NCBI GenBank assembly: GCA_014380825.1
Contig: JACMJD010000429.1
Location: forward strand, 1 to 6,215
DNA: 6,215 nucleotides
Direction: 5' to 3'
Origin: Phycisphaerae bacterium
GTDB taxonomy: Bacteria; Planctomycetota; Phycisphaerae; Tepidisphaerales; Tepidisphaeraceae
Both the position numbers and the translations under genes were made by a program. The notes under the pieces are model-generated. The model had not been told where the DNA came from. It saw only the letters and a list, made by a program, of their open reading frames with translations, and searched no databases. Positions 5,214 to 6,215 of the stretch are shown one piece after another; position 1 is the stretch's first letter, and each line of letters opens with the position of its first letter.

Positions 5214-6215
5214 TCATCGCGAAATCAATCGTCCGCGCAGAATAAGGTGAGTCGGTGCGATGCGCGCAAGGATAATCTGTTCCAGCAGCGCCATCGGTTC
5301 CAGATCCTGATTTTCCTTCGCGATCTCGTAGAGCAGCACATTTCCCACCCGGCCCGGCGTGATCGTTCCGTGCGACGACTCAAGCCCGAGCGCCGCGGCG
5401 GCGTTGTAAGTCGACGCGCACAGGATCTCAGCGGCGCTCATCTTCATCTGACTGGCGGCCAGCATGTGGGTGAGTTGAAGGTCGCTCGCCGGCGCGGTGC
5501 CGGGGTTGAAGTCGGTCGCCAGCGCGACGCGAGCGCCCGCGTCGAGGAGGCGTCGGGCGTTAGCGAACGGAATGCCGACGAAAAAACTGGTTGCCGGAAG
5601 CATGGTCGCAACAGTGCGGGCTTCGGCCAGATACTTCACCGCGGAATCGGAGATGTGCTGGAGGTGATCGATCGACATCGCACCGAATCGCGCGAAGGCT
5701 TCGGACGAGCCGAGATCGCACAGTTCATCCGCGTGCACCTTCATTGGTAATCCGACGCGCTTGGCGGCCTCGGCAAATCGCAGCGACGATTCGAGGGTGA
5801 AGAAGCCTTTCTCCGGAAACGCGTCGGCCTGCGTCGCTAGATTCACCTCCGCGATTTGTAGAAGGATCGCGATCATCTCGTCGACGTATTCGTCTTCGCG
5901 TCGACCGGCCGGCAGCGCGTGTAGCGCGAGGAAGGTTGGGCGAATCTCCGGGATGCCCTGCTCGTGTTGCAGTGATTGGACGATTTGAAGCAATCGCAGT
6001 TCGCCGTCCGCGCTGTTGGCGTAGCCGGATTTCACTTCCACGGTCGTCGCGCCGCAGCGGAGCATGTGCTTCAGCCGCGCGCGAAGACTGGATGACAGCT
6101 CGGCGTCGGTCGCGTTGTTCGTTGCGCGGACCGTGCTGTGAATTCCACCCCCAGATTGCGAGATTTCAAGGTATGACTTGCCCGCCCAGCGCATGAAATA
6201 TTCGTGCGAGCGTTC
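5214..6215 (-). CDS. hutI: Imidazolonepropionase (HutI), partial, N-terminus beyond window
   Basis: This enzyme hydrolyses 4-imidazolone-5-propanoate to N-formimidoyl-L-glutamate, the step directly before HutF. The window holds 333 codons from its C-terminal side; the frame runs off the right edge. Family members have about 400-420 residues, so roughly 70-85 N-terminal ones, including the first HxH metal motif, are outside. Motifs counted from the edge: SGGGIHSTVRATNNATD (21-37); GATTVEVKSGY (55-65); RPTFLALHALP (92-102); KVHADEL (159-165) with ligand H161 and E164; SIDHLQH (181-187) with H184; LATDFNPGT (232-240) with ligand D235. The internal ATG at 6194 is not the start: the preceding codons (ERSHEYF) align with the family sequence before RxAGKSY. 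The usual EKG and NPG motif cysteines (CEKG, DCNPG) are P134 and F236 here. It converges on hutF rather than sharing its operon. Confidence 0.95.
   Translation of the reverse strand, partial: ERSHEYFMRWAGKSYLEISQSGGGIHSTVRATNNATDAELSSSLRARLKHMLRCGATTVEVKSGYANSADGELRLLQIVQSLQHEQGIPEIRPTFLALHALPAGRREDEYVDEMIAILLQIAEVNLATQADAFPEKGFFTLESSLRFAEAAKRVGLPMKVHADELCDLGSSEAFARFGAMSIDHLQHISDSAVKYLAEARTVATMLPATSFFVGIPFANARRLLDAGARVALATDFNPGTAPASDLQLTHMLAASQMKMSAAEILCASTYNAAAALGLESSHGTITPGRVGNVLLYEIAKENQDLEPMALLEQIILARIAPTHLILRGRLISR

Noticed and set aside
5103..5750. Plus-strand open frame of 215 residues across the hutF/hutI junction
   Set aside because: It lies out of frame over the hutF end and antisense to hutI, and both real genes have clear family motifs.

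Overview
This is a G+C-rich bacterial chromosomal segment. It holds seven well-supported protein genes, the last cut by the window edge, plus one doubtful small ORF and three DNA palindromes of note. The sequence does not fix the organism. High G+C, several starts without a Shine-Dalgarno sequence, and palindromes of the GCCGC(A/T)AGCGGC type would suit a planctomycete or another soil or freshwater environmental bacterium, but this is a low-confidence inference. I see no tRNA, rRNA, CRISPR array, transposase, integrase or phage gene.

Left block (1-2491, all genes on the minus strand, so transcription runs right to left). In transcription order: a MobA-type molybdenum cofactor guanylyltransferase (1889-2491); a PAP2-family membrane phosphatase (1280-1843); an intergenic inverted repeat of about 127 bp that can fold into a long hairpin (1142-1268); a 214-residue unnamed protein with the residue pattern of a PD-(D/E)XK nuclease fold (481-1125); a possible small ORF (278-502); and a 72-residue two-helix membrane protein of the DUF1328/YtjA family (45-263) with a strong ribosome binding site. 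These genes have no evident common pathway and read as ordinary housekeeping or accessory genes.

Right block (2530-6215), mostly histidine catabolism. An M20-family metallodipeptidase (2530-3918, plus) diverges from mobA across only 38 bp. It overlaps by 29 bp the start of hutF, formimidoylglutamate deiminase (3890-5191, plus). hutI, imidazolonepropionase (minus, 5214 to the window end, N-terminus missing), converges on hutF with a 22-bp gap. A near-perfect 24-bp inverted repeat covers the end of hutF and the whole gap, and probably acts as a shared two-way terminator. HutI makes N-formimidoyl-L-glutamate and HutF deiminates it to N-formyl-L-glutamate, so the window encodes two consecutive steps of the five-step histidine route. 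The overlapping dipeptidase may feed histidine or other amino acids into this route by cleaving dipeptides.

I find no clear new multi-gene system. The points most worth a second look are the PD-(D/E)XK-like orphan, the inverted repeat in front of it, the hutF/hutI shared hairpin, and the dipeptidase-hutF overlap.
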